Origin: Fumia sp045615345
Lineage (GTDB): Bacteria; Bacillota; Clostridia; Oscillospirales; Ruminococcaceae
Length of the DNA: 64,000 nt
Reading direction: 5' to 3'
Assembly: GCA_045615345.1 (NCBI GenBank)
Contig: JAZLER010000009.1
Coordinates: 1-64,000, forward strand
Part shown: positions 49,825 to 58,931 of the stretch, in pieces
How the letters are laid out: every line of letters starts with the position of its first letter
Numbering within the stretch: position 1 is the first letter of the stretch
Position numbers and translations under genes: made by a program
The notes under the pieces: generated by a model
Seen by the model: only the letters and a program-made list of their open reading frames with translations
What the model was told of the DNA's origin: nothing
Database searches by the model: none

Positions 49825-50907
49825 ATGATTAGCAGTAAACTTATCAAAGAAGTAGCACTTGCTGCCGGTGCAGATGCCTGTGGTATCTCGCCAATGTCAA
49901 GATTTGACGGCGCTCCGGATGAAATGAATCCTCAGTTTTTGTTCCCTGAAGCAAAAAGCTGTATCGGATTTGTGTTCAGAATTCCGAGAGGTGTGCAGCG
50001 TGGAATCGAGGAAGGAACACAGTTTTACCAGTATCCTTCTATGGCGTACGGTGGAATTAACGAAATTTTCGCACCTGCTGTACTTTATCAGGTAGGAAAA
50101 GTTGTTGAGGATGCAGGTTACGAAGCATTTGTGTACAGAAACACAGGTGCCCGTGGTGTTGTATCCGATATGGACGGCAGCCCCGGAAATACACTTTCTC
50201 CTGAAGAACAGATTGAAGTTAACGAAAATGCTAAAACTTCCACTGCTCACCACAGAAGTGTTCAGTTTACAAGACCTACAAGAGATGACAATGTAGCACC
50301 CGACTTGCAGTTCCAGTTCAGAATTGCAGCTGTTGCATGCGGACTCGGTGAAATCGGTTGGAGCAAGATGCTTTTGACTCCCGAATTTGGTCCTTTGCAG
50401 AGGGTTGCATTTATCTTTACCGATGCTGAGTTTGATGAATATGACGAAATGTATTCAGGCGAACCGCTTTGCAGAAAATGCGGAGCTTGTGTAAGAGAAT
50501 GTCCCGGTGGCTGTATCCCTGCTATGAATTCCGGCAAGACAGTAACAATTAACCTTGCAGGTAAAATTCAGGAATGGGGCGATATTGATATGTGGAGATG
50601 CTATGCATTCTACACACATGCCGGCAGATATTATAACCCCTTTGTTCCCAAAGAAGTATGGGATGCAAATGAAAATGGTGCACTTGACCTTATGGAAGGT
50701 GTTACCGATATTGCAGACGAAAAAGAAATTATGAAAGTTTATACTGCTTTGCAGAAATATTTCCCGAGCTGGGTAGGATACAATATGGCTAAGTGTGGCG
50801 GTTGTATCAGAGCTTGTGTTTCTATGCTTGAGAAAAAAGGCGGCTGTATGGAAGACCGTTTCAAAGCACCTTTGAGAACCAAGAAAGCATGGAGGCTGGA
50901 CAGATGA
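49825..50907 (+). CDS. QueG-like double 4Fe-4S protein, copy 1
   Basis: A 360-aa protein of the COG1600/epoxyqueuosine-reductase-like superfamily, which includes corrinoid-dependent reductases. An N-terminal domain (AGADACGISPMSRF, FRIPRGVQRGIEEGTQFYQY) precedes a ferredoxin-like domain with CRKCGACVRECPGGC (Cys216, 219, 222, 226) and CGGCIRAC (Cys324, 327, 331), enough for two [4Fe-4S] clusters. It differs from true QueG in length and N-terminal sequence. Two paralogues follow in the same operon. The cupin start overlaps its stop (ATGA). Probably an electron-transfer reductase; substrate unknown. Confidence 0.72.
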   Translation: MISSKLIKEVALAAGADACGISPMSRFDGAPDEMNPQFLFPEAKSCIGFVFRIPRGVQRGIEEGTQFYQYPSMAYGGINEIFAPAVLYQVGKVVEDAGYEAFVYRNTGARGVVSDMDGSPGNTLSPEEQIEVNENAKTSTAHHRSVQFTRPTRDDNVAPDLQFQFRIAAVACGLGEIGWSKMLLTPEFGPLQRVAFIFTDAEFDEYDEMYSGEPLCRKCGACVRECPGGCIPAMNSGKTVTINLAGKIQEWGDIDMWRCYAFYTHAGRYYNPFVPKEVWDANENGALDLMEGVTDIADEKEIMKVYTALQKYFPSWVGYNMAKCGGCIRACVSMLEKKGGCMEDRFKAPLRTKKAWRLDR

Positions 50908-51239
50908 TTGAAGTATTAAAATACGAGGGCGAGGATTTTAAAAAGGTTCTTTCGTTTGAAAGCTGGGCGATAGGTCTTATCAACTGGAGCGAAAGATTTT
51001 CTGATTTTAAAGTGCTTGAAAGACATCTCGAAACAGATGAAGCTTTTATTCTTTTGAAAGGTGAAGCTACACTTTATACTGATGAGGAATCGGTAGAAAT
51101 GGAAAAAGGTGTGGTTTACAACATTCCAAAAGGTGTGTGGCATCATATCGTTATGAGTCGTGATGCAACTGCTATGGTGGTTGAAAATGACAATACTTCA
51201 AAAGAAAATACCGAGAAAAAACCGGTTAATCAGGAGTAG
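50904..51239 (+). CDS. Cupin-domain protein
   Basis: A 111-aa single cupin. The beta-barrel motifs are HLETDEAFILLKGEATL and GVVYNIPKGVWHHIV, with His and Glu candidates for metal binding. GGAGG lies 8 nt upstream and the ATG overlaps the previous stop (ATGA). Small cupins in sugar operons often act as isomerases or sensors. The last ~20 residues are charged and likely disordered (NDNTSKENTEKKPV). Confidence 0.8.
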   Translation: MIEVLKYEGEDFKKVLSFESWAIGLINWSERFSDFKVLERHLETDEAFILLKGEATLYTDEESVEMEKGVVYNIPKGVWHHIVMSRDATAMVVENDNTSKENTEKKPVNQE

Positions 51240-51242
51240 TTT

Positions 51243-52967
51243 ATGAATATTTATGCAATAGATAATTACGGAAGAATTATTAAAGGCTACACTGAAGAGG
51301 GAAAAGACCGTTTGCGACTTGTTATTCCGGCAAGCAGTGTGCCAAAAAACATAGAAGAGCTCTATGTTACAAGTGATGAATTCAAATATTGTGTAGGCGA
51401 TGAAGGTTACTACCTTTGCGGATGCGATTTTAAAAACTATTCCTCGTTCCTCACATATTTTACAGAACGCGATGACTTTAAATTTGAAAGAGGAAGAACT
51501 CTTATCGGTGCTTTCGGCGTAAAAAATTCCAAGAGAACATATCTCGGTTTCTTTACAGGTATGAAGTATAACTTCAACTGGCGTATTGAGAAAAAAGGAA
51601 ATGAATATACTTTAGGATTTTTCTATGATATTACTAAAGTTGATATTTACGAAGACATCGTTATTGAGATTATAAAATGCGATAAAAAGGCTACATACAT
51701 GGACCTTGCCAAAAAATATCGTAAATATATGCTCACTGAAGGCGGATGCGTTCCTCTTAAAAAGAGAATGAAAACAAGAAAAGCACTTGAATATGTAAAG
51801 GATGCAGTTGAAATCCGTATCCGTATGGCTTGGAAACCTGCTCCCCCTACAGTGCTTGAGCAGACAATCGAAAATGAGCCCGATATCCATGTTGCTTGCA
51901 CATTTGATGATGTTATGAACCTTGTGCGTGCAATGCGCAGAGAGGGAATAAGAAAGGCTCAGATTTGTCTTGTTGGCTGGAACAAGAGCGGACATGACGG
52001 AAGATGGCCCGATGCTTTCCCCGTTGAACCGTTACTTGGTGGCGAAGAAAAGTTAAGAGAACTTATCGAGCTTGCTAAAAATGCAGGATATAAAATTGTT
52101 TGTCATACAAACAGTACCGACTGTTATAATATTTCCGAACGCTTTAATGGTGGCGAAATCGTAAACAAAGACAAACAGGGCGAATGGGAGAGAGATATCT
52201 ATGCATGGAGTGGTGGTGTTATGTGGCACCTTTGTCCCATACGCGCATGGGAATACGCTCAGGAAATTCTCCCCAAAATTGCTGACCTTGGTTTTGAAGG
52301 TACTCATTATATTGATGTTATGTCAATAGTACCCGTGAGAAACTGTTTTGACCCGAACCATCCCTGTAATGCAAATCAGACAATGGATTATTTTACAAAG
52401 ATTGCTGACCTTACAAAAGACCTTTTCGGTGGCTATGCATCGGAAGGTGGATGGGACCATTCTGCTCACTATGTCGATTACAGCCTTTACAATAAATTCG
52501 ACAGAGAAGAAGAACCCGGTATGGACGAGGGTATTCCTTTCTGGGAATTTGTCTTCCACGGAATCATCCTTGCAAATACAGGTACAACAACCGTAAATTA
52601 TCCTATCAAAACCCCACTTGCAAGACTTCAGCTTGCAGAGTTCAACGGTAGACCGAGTTTCTATGCTTATTCTTGCTTTATGAACAATGGTTACCACTGG
52701 ATGGGCGATAAGGATTTGCAACTTCACGATGAAGAAAAAATCAAAAAAGCTGTTGCAGCAATTAAAGTGGCTCATGATGAGTATCTCAATACTTCTTATC
52801 TGCAGACTGAAACAGTTGAAGATTATCGTCACCTTGCAGACGATGTATTTGAAGTTACTTATTCTGATGGAAGTAAGATTATTGCAAACTATTCCGATAA
52901 GGAATTTGCAATAGGTGAAAATGTAGTTCCCGCTGTGGATTATCTGGTTTTAAAACCTGAAGTTTAA
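51243..52967 (+). CDS. Putative glycoside hydrolase, DUF5696-like TIM barrel
   Basis: A 574-aa cytoplasmic protein with an N-terminal beta-sandwich-like region (~1-165), then a TIM-barrel-like domain (RIRMAWKPAPPTVLEQT, RKAQICLVGWNKSGHDGRWPDAFPV, GYKIVCHTNSTDCYN, GTHYIDVMSIVPVRNCFDPNHPC, GGYASEGGWDHSA) and a small C-terminal beta domain. The architecture and YRKYML motif resemble DUF5696-type proteins, thought to be glycosidases. Asp in YIDVMS and Glu in ASEGGWD are plausible catalytic residues. AGGAG precedes the ATG. It lies between a cupin and two Fe-S proteins. I cannot assign a CAZy family with confidence. Confidence 0.6.
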   Translation: MNIYAIDNYGRIIKGYTEEGKDRLRLVIPASSVPKNIEELYVTSDEFKYCVGDEGYYLCGCDFKNYSSFLTYFTERDDFKFERGRTLIGAFGVKNSKRTYLGFFTGMKYNFNWRIEKKGNEYTLGFFYDITKVDIYEDIVIEIIKCDKKATYMDLAKKYRKYMLTEGGCVPLKKRMKTRKALEYVKDAVEIRIRMAWKPAPPTVLEQTIENEPDIHVACTFDDVMNLVRAMRREGIRKAQICLVGWNKSGHDGRWPDAFPVEPLLGGEEKLRELIELAKNAGYKIVCHTNSTDCYNISERFNGGEIVNKDKQGEWERDIYAWSGGVMWHLCPIRAWEYAQEILPKIADLGFEGTHYIDVMSIVPVRNCFDPNHPCNANQTMDYFTKIADLTKDLFGGYASEGGWDHSAHYVDYSLYNKFDREEEPGMDEGIPFWEFVFHGIILANTGTTTVNYPIKTPLARLQLAEFNGRPSFYAYSCFMNNGYHWMGDKDLQLHDEEKIKKAVAAIKVAHDEYLNTSYLQTETVEDYRHLADDVFEVTYSDGSKIIANYSDKEFAIGENVVPAVDYLVLKPEV

Positions 52968-52981
52968 AAGAAGGTGTTAAA

Positions 52982-53875
52982 ATGCTTACAAGTGAAATTA
53001 TTAAGAAAAAAGCAAAAGAACTTGGTGCTACTGTCTGCCGTATAGGTAAAGTTTACGAGGAGAGTAATCCTCAGCGTGACCCTAAAATGATTTTGCCCAA
53101 CGCAAAATGCATTATCGGTTTCGGCTTTGCAGTACCCAAAGGTCTTTATAAGTCTATGGATTTAGGAAGTCAGTATTACACATATACCACAATTGGTGTA
53201 AAATATATTGACGAAGAAATGGCTGAAATCTTCCTCCTCAAAATAGGCGGAATGATTGAAAACGAAGGTTACGATGCGTGCTTACAGAAAGCTATTCCCA
53301 ACCTCAGAATCAAAGGCGACAAAACAACAAACCCCGAAGTGCTCGATACATATGAACTTATTCACGCAGAAGCTGTTGAAGAAGGTAAACCCGTTCCCGA
53401 TGTAATCATTGATTTCGGCAAGGCTGCAAAAGCATGCGGACTCGGCGAAGTGGGACTTAACGGTAAAATTATCAATAAAGAATATGGTCCTTTTATGAGA
53501 TATTGCTTTATTATCACAGATGCTCCTTTGGACCTTGACGAAGAGCTTTCTGAAAGCGTTTGTGACAAATGTGGTGCTTGTATTGATGCTTGCCCCGGTA
53601 ATGCAGTATCCGAAGATGGTCTTGACACATGGCAGTGTGCTGTTTACTATAAGGGTGCACATAAATCAAATCCCTTTATCACTGATGACTTCCTTAAAGG
53701 TAATCCCGAAAGAGAAGCAATTTTAAACGGTGAAAAACGCTTTGATGCTGAAAGCGCAAGAGAAATCTATAAGGAAATGAACTTCCTTCCCAATACTCAG
53801 TGGGGATATGCTCCCTGCCTTTGTGGAAGAAAATGCGATATTGCTTGCTATAAGCACTTGAAAGGGGAGTTTTAA
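52982..53875 (+). CDS. QueG-like double 4Fe-4S protein, copy 2
   Basis: A 297-aa paralogue of the protein at 49825. The N-terminal domain reads FGFAVPKGLYKSMDLGSQYYTY. The cluster motifs are CDKCGACIDACPGNA (near residue 197) and CLCGRKCDIACYKHL at the C-terminus. AAGAAGGTG lies upstream of the ATG. It ends 1 nt before copy 3, so both are made together, possibly as a heterodimer. Reductase role inferred only from the family. Confidence 0.72.
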   Translation: MLTSEIIKKKAKELGATVCRIGKVYEESNPQRDPKMILPNAKCIIGFGFAVPKGLYKSMDLGSQYYTYTTIGVKYIDEEMAEIFLLKIGGMIENEGYDACLQKAIPNLRIKGDKTTNPEVLDTYELIHAEAVEEGKPVPDVIIDFGKAAKACGLGEVGLNGKIINKEYGPFMRYCFIITDAPLDLDEELSESVCDKCGACIDACPGNAVSEDGLDTWQCAVYYKGAHKSNPFITDDFLKGNPEREAILNGEKRFDAESAREIYKEMNFLPNTQWGYAPCLCGRKCDIACYKHLKGEF

Positions 53876-53876
53876 G

Positions 53877-54812
53877 ATGAGGGAAAGAATTATTGAGCTT
53901 GCTAAAGCAAATGGTGCTGATATTGTAGGTTTTGCCCCTGCAAGCAGATTTGAAAAAGACAGCCCCATATTTAAAATTCTGCCTGAAACCAAAACGGTTA
54001 TCGGCCTTGCTTTCAGAGTTTTAAGAGGCATTTACAGAGGTATTGAAGAAGGCAGTACATATTACCAGTATACTACAATGGCTGTTGAAAATATGGAAGA
54101 AACTGTTATGCCTATGGCACAGCTTAAAGTTGCTATGATGATTGAGGAAGATGGTTTTATTGCTCTGCCTCAGCGTAAACATCAGCAGATTATGGCTGAA
54201 GAAGACAGCGTAAATCCTGAAGTCGCTTACGATGCAATTTACAGAGGAAGAACTGCTGAAACACAGATTGATTTCCTTGATACTGCTGTAAAATGCGGTC
54301 TTGGTGAAAAAGGTCTTTACGATGTTTTGCTTACCGATGAGTTTGGCCCTATGGTAAGATACTGTTTTATCCTCACAGATGCAGATATCGAAGAAACAGA
54401 AATAGTTAAACCTCACCTTTGCGACAACTGTGGTAAATGCGTAAAAGCTTGCCCCGGTAAAGCAATTGATGAAAACGGTAAAACCGATGCTTGGCAGTGT
54501 GCAGTTTATTACAATGGTGCTAACGGACTTAAAAACCCCTTCATGGGTCCCGATGCATTCAAGAATTTTGATAATCGTCTTGAAATCATTGCAGGGGAAG
54601 CTAAAGTAACTCCCGAAACTGCAAAGAAAATTCTTGATAACATTTATTTCTATCCTCCTGCACAACATGCTTATCAGTGTTCTATCTGTGGCCGTGCCTG
54701 CGATATGGAATGCTATGTTCATCTGGAAGAAAAAGGTGTACTTACAAAGAAATTCAAGGACCCCTTCAGAAAGAGAACTCCCTGGTCATTTGATATCAAA
54801 GATTTTGAGTAA
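53877..54812 (+). CDS. QueG-like double 4Fe-4S protein, copy 3
   Basis: A 311-aa paralogue. It shares FRVLRGIYRGIEEGSTYYQYTTMA with copy 1 (FRIPRGVQRGIEEGTQFYQY), and the cluster motifs CDNCGKCVKACPGKA and CSICGRACDMECYVHLEEKG with copy 2. GGGGAG precedes the ATG. It is the last gene of the operon, followed by a strong terminator. Three diverged copies in one transcript suggest distinct partners or steps rather than simple gene amplification. Confidence 0.72.
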   Translation: MRERIIELAKANGADIVGFAPASRFEKDSPIFKILPETKTVIGLAFRVLRGIYRGIEEGSTYYQYTTMAVENMEETVMPMAQLKVAMMIEEDGFIALPQRKHQQIMAEEDSVNPEVAYDAIYRGRTAETQIDFLDTAVKCGLGEKGLYDVLLTDEFGPMVRYCFILTDADIEETEIVKPHLCDNCGKCVKACPGKAIDENGKTDAWQCAVYYNGANGLKNPFMGPDAFKNFDNRLEIIAGEAKVTPETAKKILDNIYFYPPAQHAYQCSICGRACDMECYVHLEEKGVLTKKFKDPFRKRTPWSFDIKDFE

Positions 54813-54845
54813 TAAAAAAACCCGTGCACTGCACGGGTTTTTCTT
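54813..54845 (+). terminator. Terminator of the Fe-S/glycosidase operon
   Basis: AAACCCGTGCA / TGCACGGGTTT with a CTG-type loop and a T tract. Confidence 0.9.
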
Positions 54846-54872
54846 GCTATTGCGAAAATTATGTGATATAAT
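54844..54872 (+). promoter_or_regulatory. Promoter of the membrane glycosyltransferase operon
   Basis: TTGCTA (54844-54849), 17-nt spacer, TATAAT (54867-54872), 29 nt before the ATG. Confidence 0.7.
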
Positions 54873-54900
54873 ATTAATTTAGAGTAAAGGAGGATTTTAT

Positions 54901-56079
54901 ATGACTAAGGTTGAAAACAAAATACAGGATTTTTTGATTAAAAATAAAAATATAGTATTTTTTGTGGCTATAACCGGTTTGGCGCTTCTGGTACGAATAT
55001 CGGGCTTTGAATTTCTTTCTCAGGATATGAAAGGATATCTTGTGAAATGGTTTGATAAAGTACAGAAACTCGGCGGTATCAAAAGCCTTGGTACAAGGGT
55101 AGGAGAATACAATGTAATATATCAGTTCTTCATTTCTCTTATGACATATATCAATATGAAATCCATCTACCTTTATAAAATACTGTCACTGATTTTTGAT
55201 TATCTTCTTGCTTTTTATGTTGCACTTTTTGTTTCTGATGTAAAGGGTAAAAAGATTTTTTCAAGTGTTTTCAATATAGCTTATACAGTGGTTTTGTTTT
55301 TGCCGACTGTATTTCTTAACTCCTCATTCTGGGGACAGTGTGATGCGATTTACTCTGCATTCTTAGCGATGCTTATTTACTATCTTTACAAAGAAAAATA
55401 CACAAGGGCTTTTGTGTTTTTTGGATTGGCACTCGGTTTTAAACTCCAGGCAATATTCGTTTTACCTTTCCTGATTGCTTACTATTTTTATAAAAAGCGT
55501 TTCTCAATTTTTAATTTCTTGATTTCGTTTGGCGTGTTTTATGCAATTAACAGTATCGGTATTTTCTTTGGAAGAGATTTCCTTGAACCGATAAAGGTTT
55601 ATACCGACCAGGTGAAGATTTACGAGAAAATGTGGCTTAATTTCCCATCGTTCTGGCAACTTGTAGGCAAGGATTATGACTGGTTACATACAGCTTCTGT
55701 TTTCGTGACTGCAGCAGTGCTCGGAATACTTCTGCTTATTGTAATGTCAGGGTATAAGAAAATTGAAGATGCTGAAAGTTTTCTTTGCGTATTTTCATTG
55801 TTTTTGTGGACAGCTTTGCTTTTCTTACCCGCAATGCACGAAAGATATTCATATTTCCTCGATATAGTATTTATAATCCTTGCGTTTGTAAATGTAAAGT
55901 ATCTGAAATTTACTCTGGCAAATGTTATTATAAACTTTTTAACTTACGGAAAATATCTTTTTAAAATGCCTGAGATAACACAGTGGCATGTAATACTTTA
56001 TGTGGCATTTTACGGATTGTTTGTTTATGAGGTTCTGAAAGGGGAAAAGGAAAATGTCCAATATCTTGAAGATAATTGA
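54901..56079 (+). CDS. Multi-spanning GT-C-type glycosyltransferase-like membrane protein
   Basis: A 392-aa membrane protein with about 9-10 hydrophobic segments. An acidic loop after the first helix (SQDMKGYLVKWFDKV, Asp near residue 42) and the conserved NSSFWGQCDAIYSAFL and LGFKLQAIFVLP motifs resemble polyprenyl-phosphate-sugar-dependent GT-C enzymes (mannosyltransferase/PMT-like). AAAGGAGG precedes the ATG. Its 3' end overlaps the glycerol-1-phosphate dehydrogenase gene by 26 nt, linking the two. The sugar and acceptor are unknown. Confidence 0.7.
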   Translation: MTKVENKIQDFLIKNKNIVFFVAITGLALLVRISGFEFLSQDMKGYLVKWFDKVQKLGGIKSLGTRVGEYNVIYQFFISLMTYINMKSIYLYKILSLIFDYLLAFYVALFVSDVKGKKIFSSVFNIAYTVVLFLPTVFLNSSFWGQCDAIYSAFLAMLIYYLYKEKYTRAFVFFGLALGFKLQAIFVLPFLIAYYFYKKRFSIFNFLISFGVFYAINSIGIFFGRDFLEPIKVYTDQVKIYEKMWLNFPSFWQLVGKDYDWLHTASVFVTAAVLGILLLIVMSGYKKIEDAESFLCVFSLFLWTALLFLPAMHERYSYFLDIVFIILAFVNVKYLKFTLANVIINFLTYGKYLFKMPEITQWHVILYVAFYGLFVYEVLKGEKENVQYLEDN

Positions 56080-57307
56080 TGATTTAAGAGGCGATTGCTC
56101 CTGCGGACAGTACCACGAAACTGCTATCTGTGATATCCGTATCGGTTCAGGACTTGTAAATGAAGTCGGTGAAATTTTAAAGCAGAATGGTTTCACAAAA
56201 AAACTTTTGCTTGTTGCCGATAAGAATACGCTTAAAGCTTCAGAAGGTATTGAAGAGAGTTTAAAAGATTTTGATATCGAATATAAAATTTATGATGATA
56301 TCCGTGTTGCGACAATGGAACATGTTGAAGAACTCGAAAATCTCATAAAGGGCAAAGATATCAGTGTTTTATCTGTGGGTTCGGGTTCTGTAAACGACCC
56401 TTGCCGTCTTGCGGCTGCAAGACAGGATAAAAAGCTTTGCATCTTTGCAACAGCACCCTCGATGGACGGCTTTGCATCGTATGGTGCACCTATTGTGTGT
56501 AACGGTTTTAAGGCAAGCTACGATGCCAAAAGCCCCGAAGTTATTATCGGTGATACTAAAATTCTTGCAAATGCTCCCAAAGCGCTTAAGTCTGCAGGAT
56601 TTGGCGATATGATCGCAAAATACATAGGGCTTGTGGACTGGAAAATTTCTTCAATTCTAACAGGTGAAAGGTACTGCGAAAGAGTTGCGAATTTAACCCG
56701 TGAAGCCGTTGATGAGCTTATGGAAATGGCTGATAAAGTTACAGTTGATGACGAATACACTGCAGGAAAGATTTTTGAAGCTTTGCTTAAAACCGGTGTT
56801 GGTATGAGCTTTATGCAGAATTCACGACCTGCAAGCGGTTCAGAGCATATTATCTCACATCTTTTGGAATGTATCGAGCTTCAGGATGGTATAATTCCTA
56901 ACTACCACGGCGAAGATGTCGGTGTATGTACTCTTGAAATGCTTAAGTACTACAATACTTTGGCAGAAAAAGAAGAAATCAGCACAAAATATGAAGATGT
57001 CTGCTGGGAAGATGTATATAAATTCTATGGTCCTTTGGCAGATGATGTGAAAAAATTACATACTCCCACTGATATCATCGACTCTGTAGATCCCGAAAAA
57101 CTTCGCGAAAACTGGAAGGAAATAGTTGATGCTATAAAAAGTGTGCCTTCATATGAAGAATGTAAGAAGGCTATGGAAAAAGCTGAATGTAAGATAACTG
57201 TCAGCGATATCGGAAAAGATGAAACTTTGTTTAAAAACTGCGTAAAATATTCGCCTTATATGCGTAAGAGAATTACTCTCTTAAGACTTAAAGATATGAT
57301 TTACTAA
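56054..57307 (+). CDS. egsA: sn-Glycerol-1-phosphate dehydrogenase (AraM/EgsA family)
   Basis: A 417-aa NAD(P)-dependent dehydrogenase that reduces dihydroxyacetone phosphate to sn-glycerol-1-phosphate, the enantiomer typical of archaeal lipids. SVGSGSVNDPCRLAA is the nucleotide-binding glycine-rich segment, FATAPSMDGFAS the substrate loop. Metal ligands are expected in GFGDMIAKY (Asp), ASGSEHIISH (His) and YHGEDVG (His). The gene overlaps the membrane glycosyltransferase and has GGGGAAAAGG upstream. Bacterial members supply G1P for unusual glycerolipids or appear with arabinose genes (AraM). Confidence 0.9.
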   Translation: MSNILKIIDDLRGDCSCGQYHETAICDIRIGSGLVNEVGEILKQNGFTKKLLLVADKNTLKASEGIEESLKDFDIEYKIYDDIRVATMEHVEELENLIKGKDISVLSVGSGSVNDPCRLAAARQDKKLCIFATAPSMDGFASYGAPIVCNGFKASYDAKSPEVIIGDTKILANAPKALKSAGFGDMIAKYIGLVDWKISSILTGERYCERVANLTREAVDELMEMADKVTVDDEYTAGKIFEALLKTGVGMSFMQNSRPASGSEHIISHLLECIELQDGIIPNYHGEDVGVCTLEMLKYYNTLAEKEEISTKYEDVCWEDVYKFYGPLADDVKKLHTPTDIIDSVDPEKLRENWKEIVDAIKSVPSYEECKKAMEKAECKITVSDIGKDETLFKNCVKYSPYMRKRITLLRLKDMIY

Positions 57308-57324
57308 AAAAGGAAGTATAAAAA

Positions 57325-58929
57325 GTGAAAAAGTTCAAGTCGGATTTAAAAGAAGAATTTAAAGGTTACAATCTCAGCGGATTTTTAAAAGACCTTATGG
57401 CAGGTCTTACCGTAGCGGCAGTTGCTTTGCCTCTGGCACTTGCTTTTGGTGTCAGCAGTGGAGCTACTGCAGCATCGGGACTTCTGACCGCAATTATTGC
57501 AGGTTTTGCGATAAGCTTGCTTGGTGGAGCTTTCTATCAGATTTCAGGTCCTACCGGTGCAATGGCTGCAATTTTGATGTCGATTATCGCAAAATACGGA
57601 ATGGAAGGCGTTTTTGTCGCTACCGTTATGGCAGGAATTATGTTGGTTCTTGCAGGCATTTTCCATTTAGGACGACTGACAGCGTATATCCCGATGCCTG
57701 TTATTGCAGGGTTTACCTCAGGTATTGCGGTAATTATTGCTTTGGGTCAGCTCGATAACTTTTTCGGTGTTACTTCTGTTGGCGATTCTGCAGTAATGAA
57801 ATTTGCAAGTTACTTCACAAACGGTTTTTCTCCTGATATTACTGCAGTGATTATAGGTTTGGCAGTAATTGTATTTATGGTGGTTTTCCCCAAAAAATGG
57901 AACGCAGTTGTACCTGCTTCTTTGATTTCAATAATTTTAGCAACTGCTGTTTTAATGATATTTAAACTCGATGTTCAGACTGTTGGTGAAATCCCTTCTT
58001 CACTTATTTTGGCTGAAAGATTTACTTTGAATGGCCTTGATTTTGCTTCTGTCAAGGGACTTTTAACTCCTGCACTCAGTATTGCGGCTTTGGGTATGGT
58101 CGAAAGTTTGCTCTGTGGTGCGAGTGCCGGAAGAATGACAGGGGTTGCTCTTGATAATGACAGAGAACTCATTGCTCAGGGTGTCGGTAATATCCTTTCA
58201 CCGCTTTTCGGTGGAATTCCTGCAACTGCTGCAATTGCCCGTACAAGCGTTGCGATTAAATCGGGTGCCAAAACAAGACTTACAGGTATTTTCCATGCAC
58301 TTTTCTTGCTCGTTTCGATGCTTTTGCTTGGCCCTTTGATGGCAAATATTCCTCTTTCTGCACTCGCGGGTGTACTTTTAGTTACCGCTTTCAGAATGAA
58401 TGAATGGTCGACAATAAAATACATATTCTCCAAAAAATTCAAAGGTGCGATACTTAAGTTCCTTGCAACAATGGTGGCTACAATTATCTTCGACCTCACT
58501 GTTGCGATTGCTATCGGTGTTGTAATTGCGCTTATACTTTTAGTTTCAAGACTTTCAAAGCTCGAAATAAATTACGATGATGTAAACCCCGATAGAATGA
58601 AAACTCCTCTTTCCGATGAATATAAAAACGCAAAAGTTATCTATATCACAGGTGCTGTACTTTTTGCAAATACAAAGATGATTTCAGGTATCTCTGAAGA
58701 ACTTAAAGAAAACAATCTTGCTATCTTCTCGATGAGAGGTGCTTCATATATGGATATTTCGGGAGCTCAGGCTTTCCTTGAACTTATAGAAGAACTCAAG
58801 AAAAAGAATAAAGCAGTATATGTCTGCGGTGTTTCCGAAACTGTTAAGGAAACAATGTCAAGAAGCGGAATAGTAGAAGCTGTCTCAGATGAAAACTTCT
58901 ACTGGAGTGTTGAAAGAGCGCTTAGTTAA
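57325..58929 (+). CDS. SulP-family anion transporter with STAS domain
   Basis: A 534-aa SLC26/SulP transporter. The membrane domain (~20-410) has the SulP signature LAFGVSSGATAASGLLTAIIAG and GGIPATAAIARTSVAIKSGAKT. A cytoplasmic STAS domain (~440-534, VIYITGAVLFANTKMI, GASYMDISGAQAFLELIEEL) completes it. Substrates include sulfate, bicarbonate and dicarboxylates; none is evident here. The start is GTG with AAAAAGGAAG upstream, 17 nt after egsA. Confidence 0.92.
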   Translation: MKKFKSDLKEEFKGYNLSGFLKDLMAGLTVAAVALPLALAFGVSSGATAASGLLTAIIAGFAISLLGGAFYQISGPTGAMAAILMSIIAKYGMEGVFVATVMAGIMLVLAGIFHLGRLTAYIPMPVIAGFTSGIAVIIALGQLDNFFGVTSVGDSAVMKFASYFTNGFSPDITAVIIGLAVIVFMVVFPKKWNAVVPASLISIILATAVLMIFKLDVQTVGEIPSSLILAERFTLNGLDFASVKGLLTPALSIAALGMVESLLCGASAGRMTGVALDNDRELIAQGVGNILSPLFGGIPATAAIARTSVAIKSGAKTRLTGIFHALFLLVSMLLLGPLMANIPLSALAGVLLVTAFRMNEWSTIKYIFSKKFKGAILKFLATMVATIIFDLTVAIAIGVVIALILLVSRLSKLEINYDDVNPDRMKTPLSDEYKNAKVIYITGAVLFANTKMISGISEELKENNLAIFSMRGASYMDISGAQAFLELIEELKKKNKAVYVCGVSETVKETMSRSGIVEAVSDENFYWSVERALS

Positions 58930-58931
58930 TT

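Noticed and set aside
49825..54812. True QueG epoxyqueuosine reductases
   Set aside because: Three copies in one sugar-type operon, different lengths and N-terminal sequences make a queuosine role for all of them unlikely; only superfamily membership is claimed.
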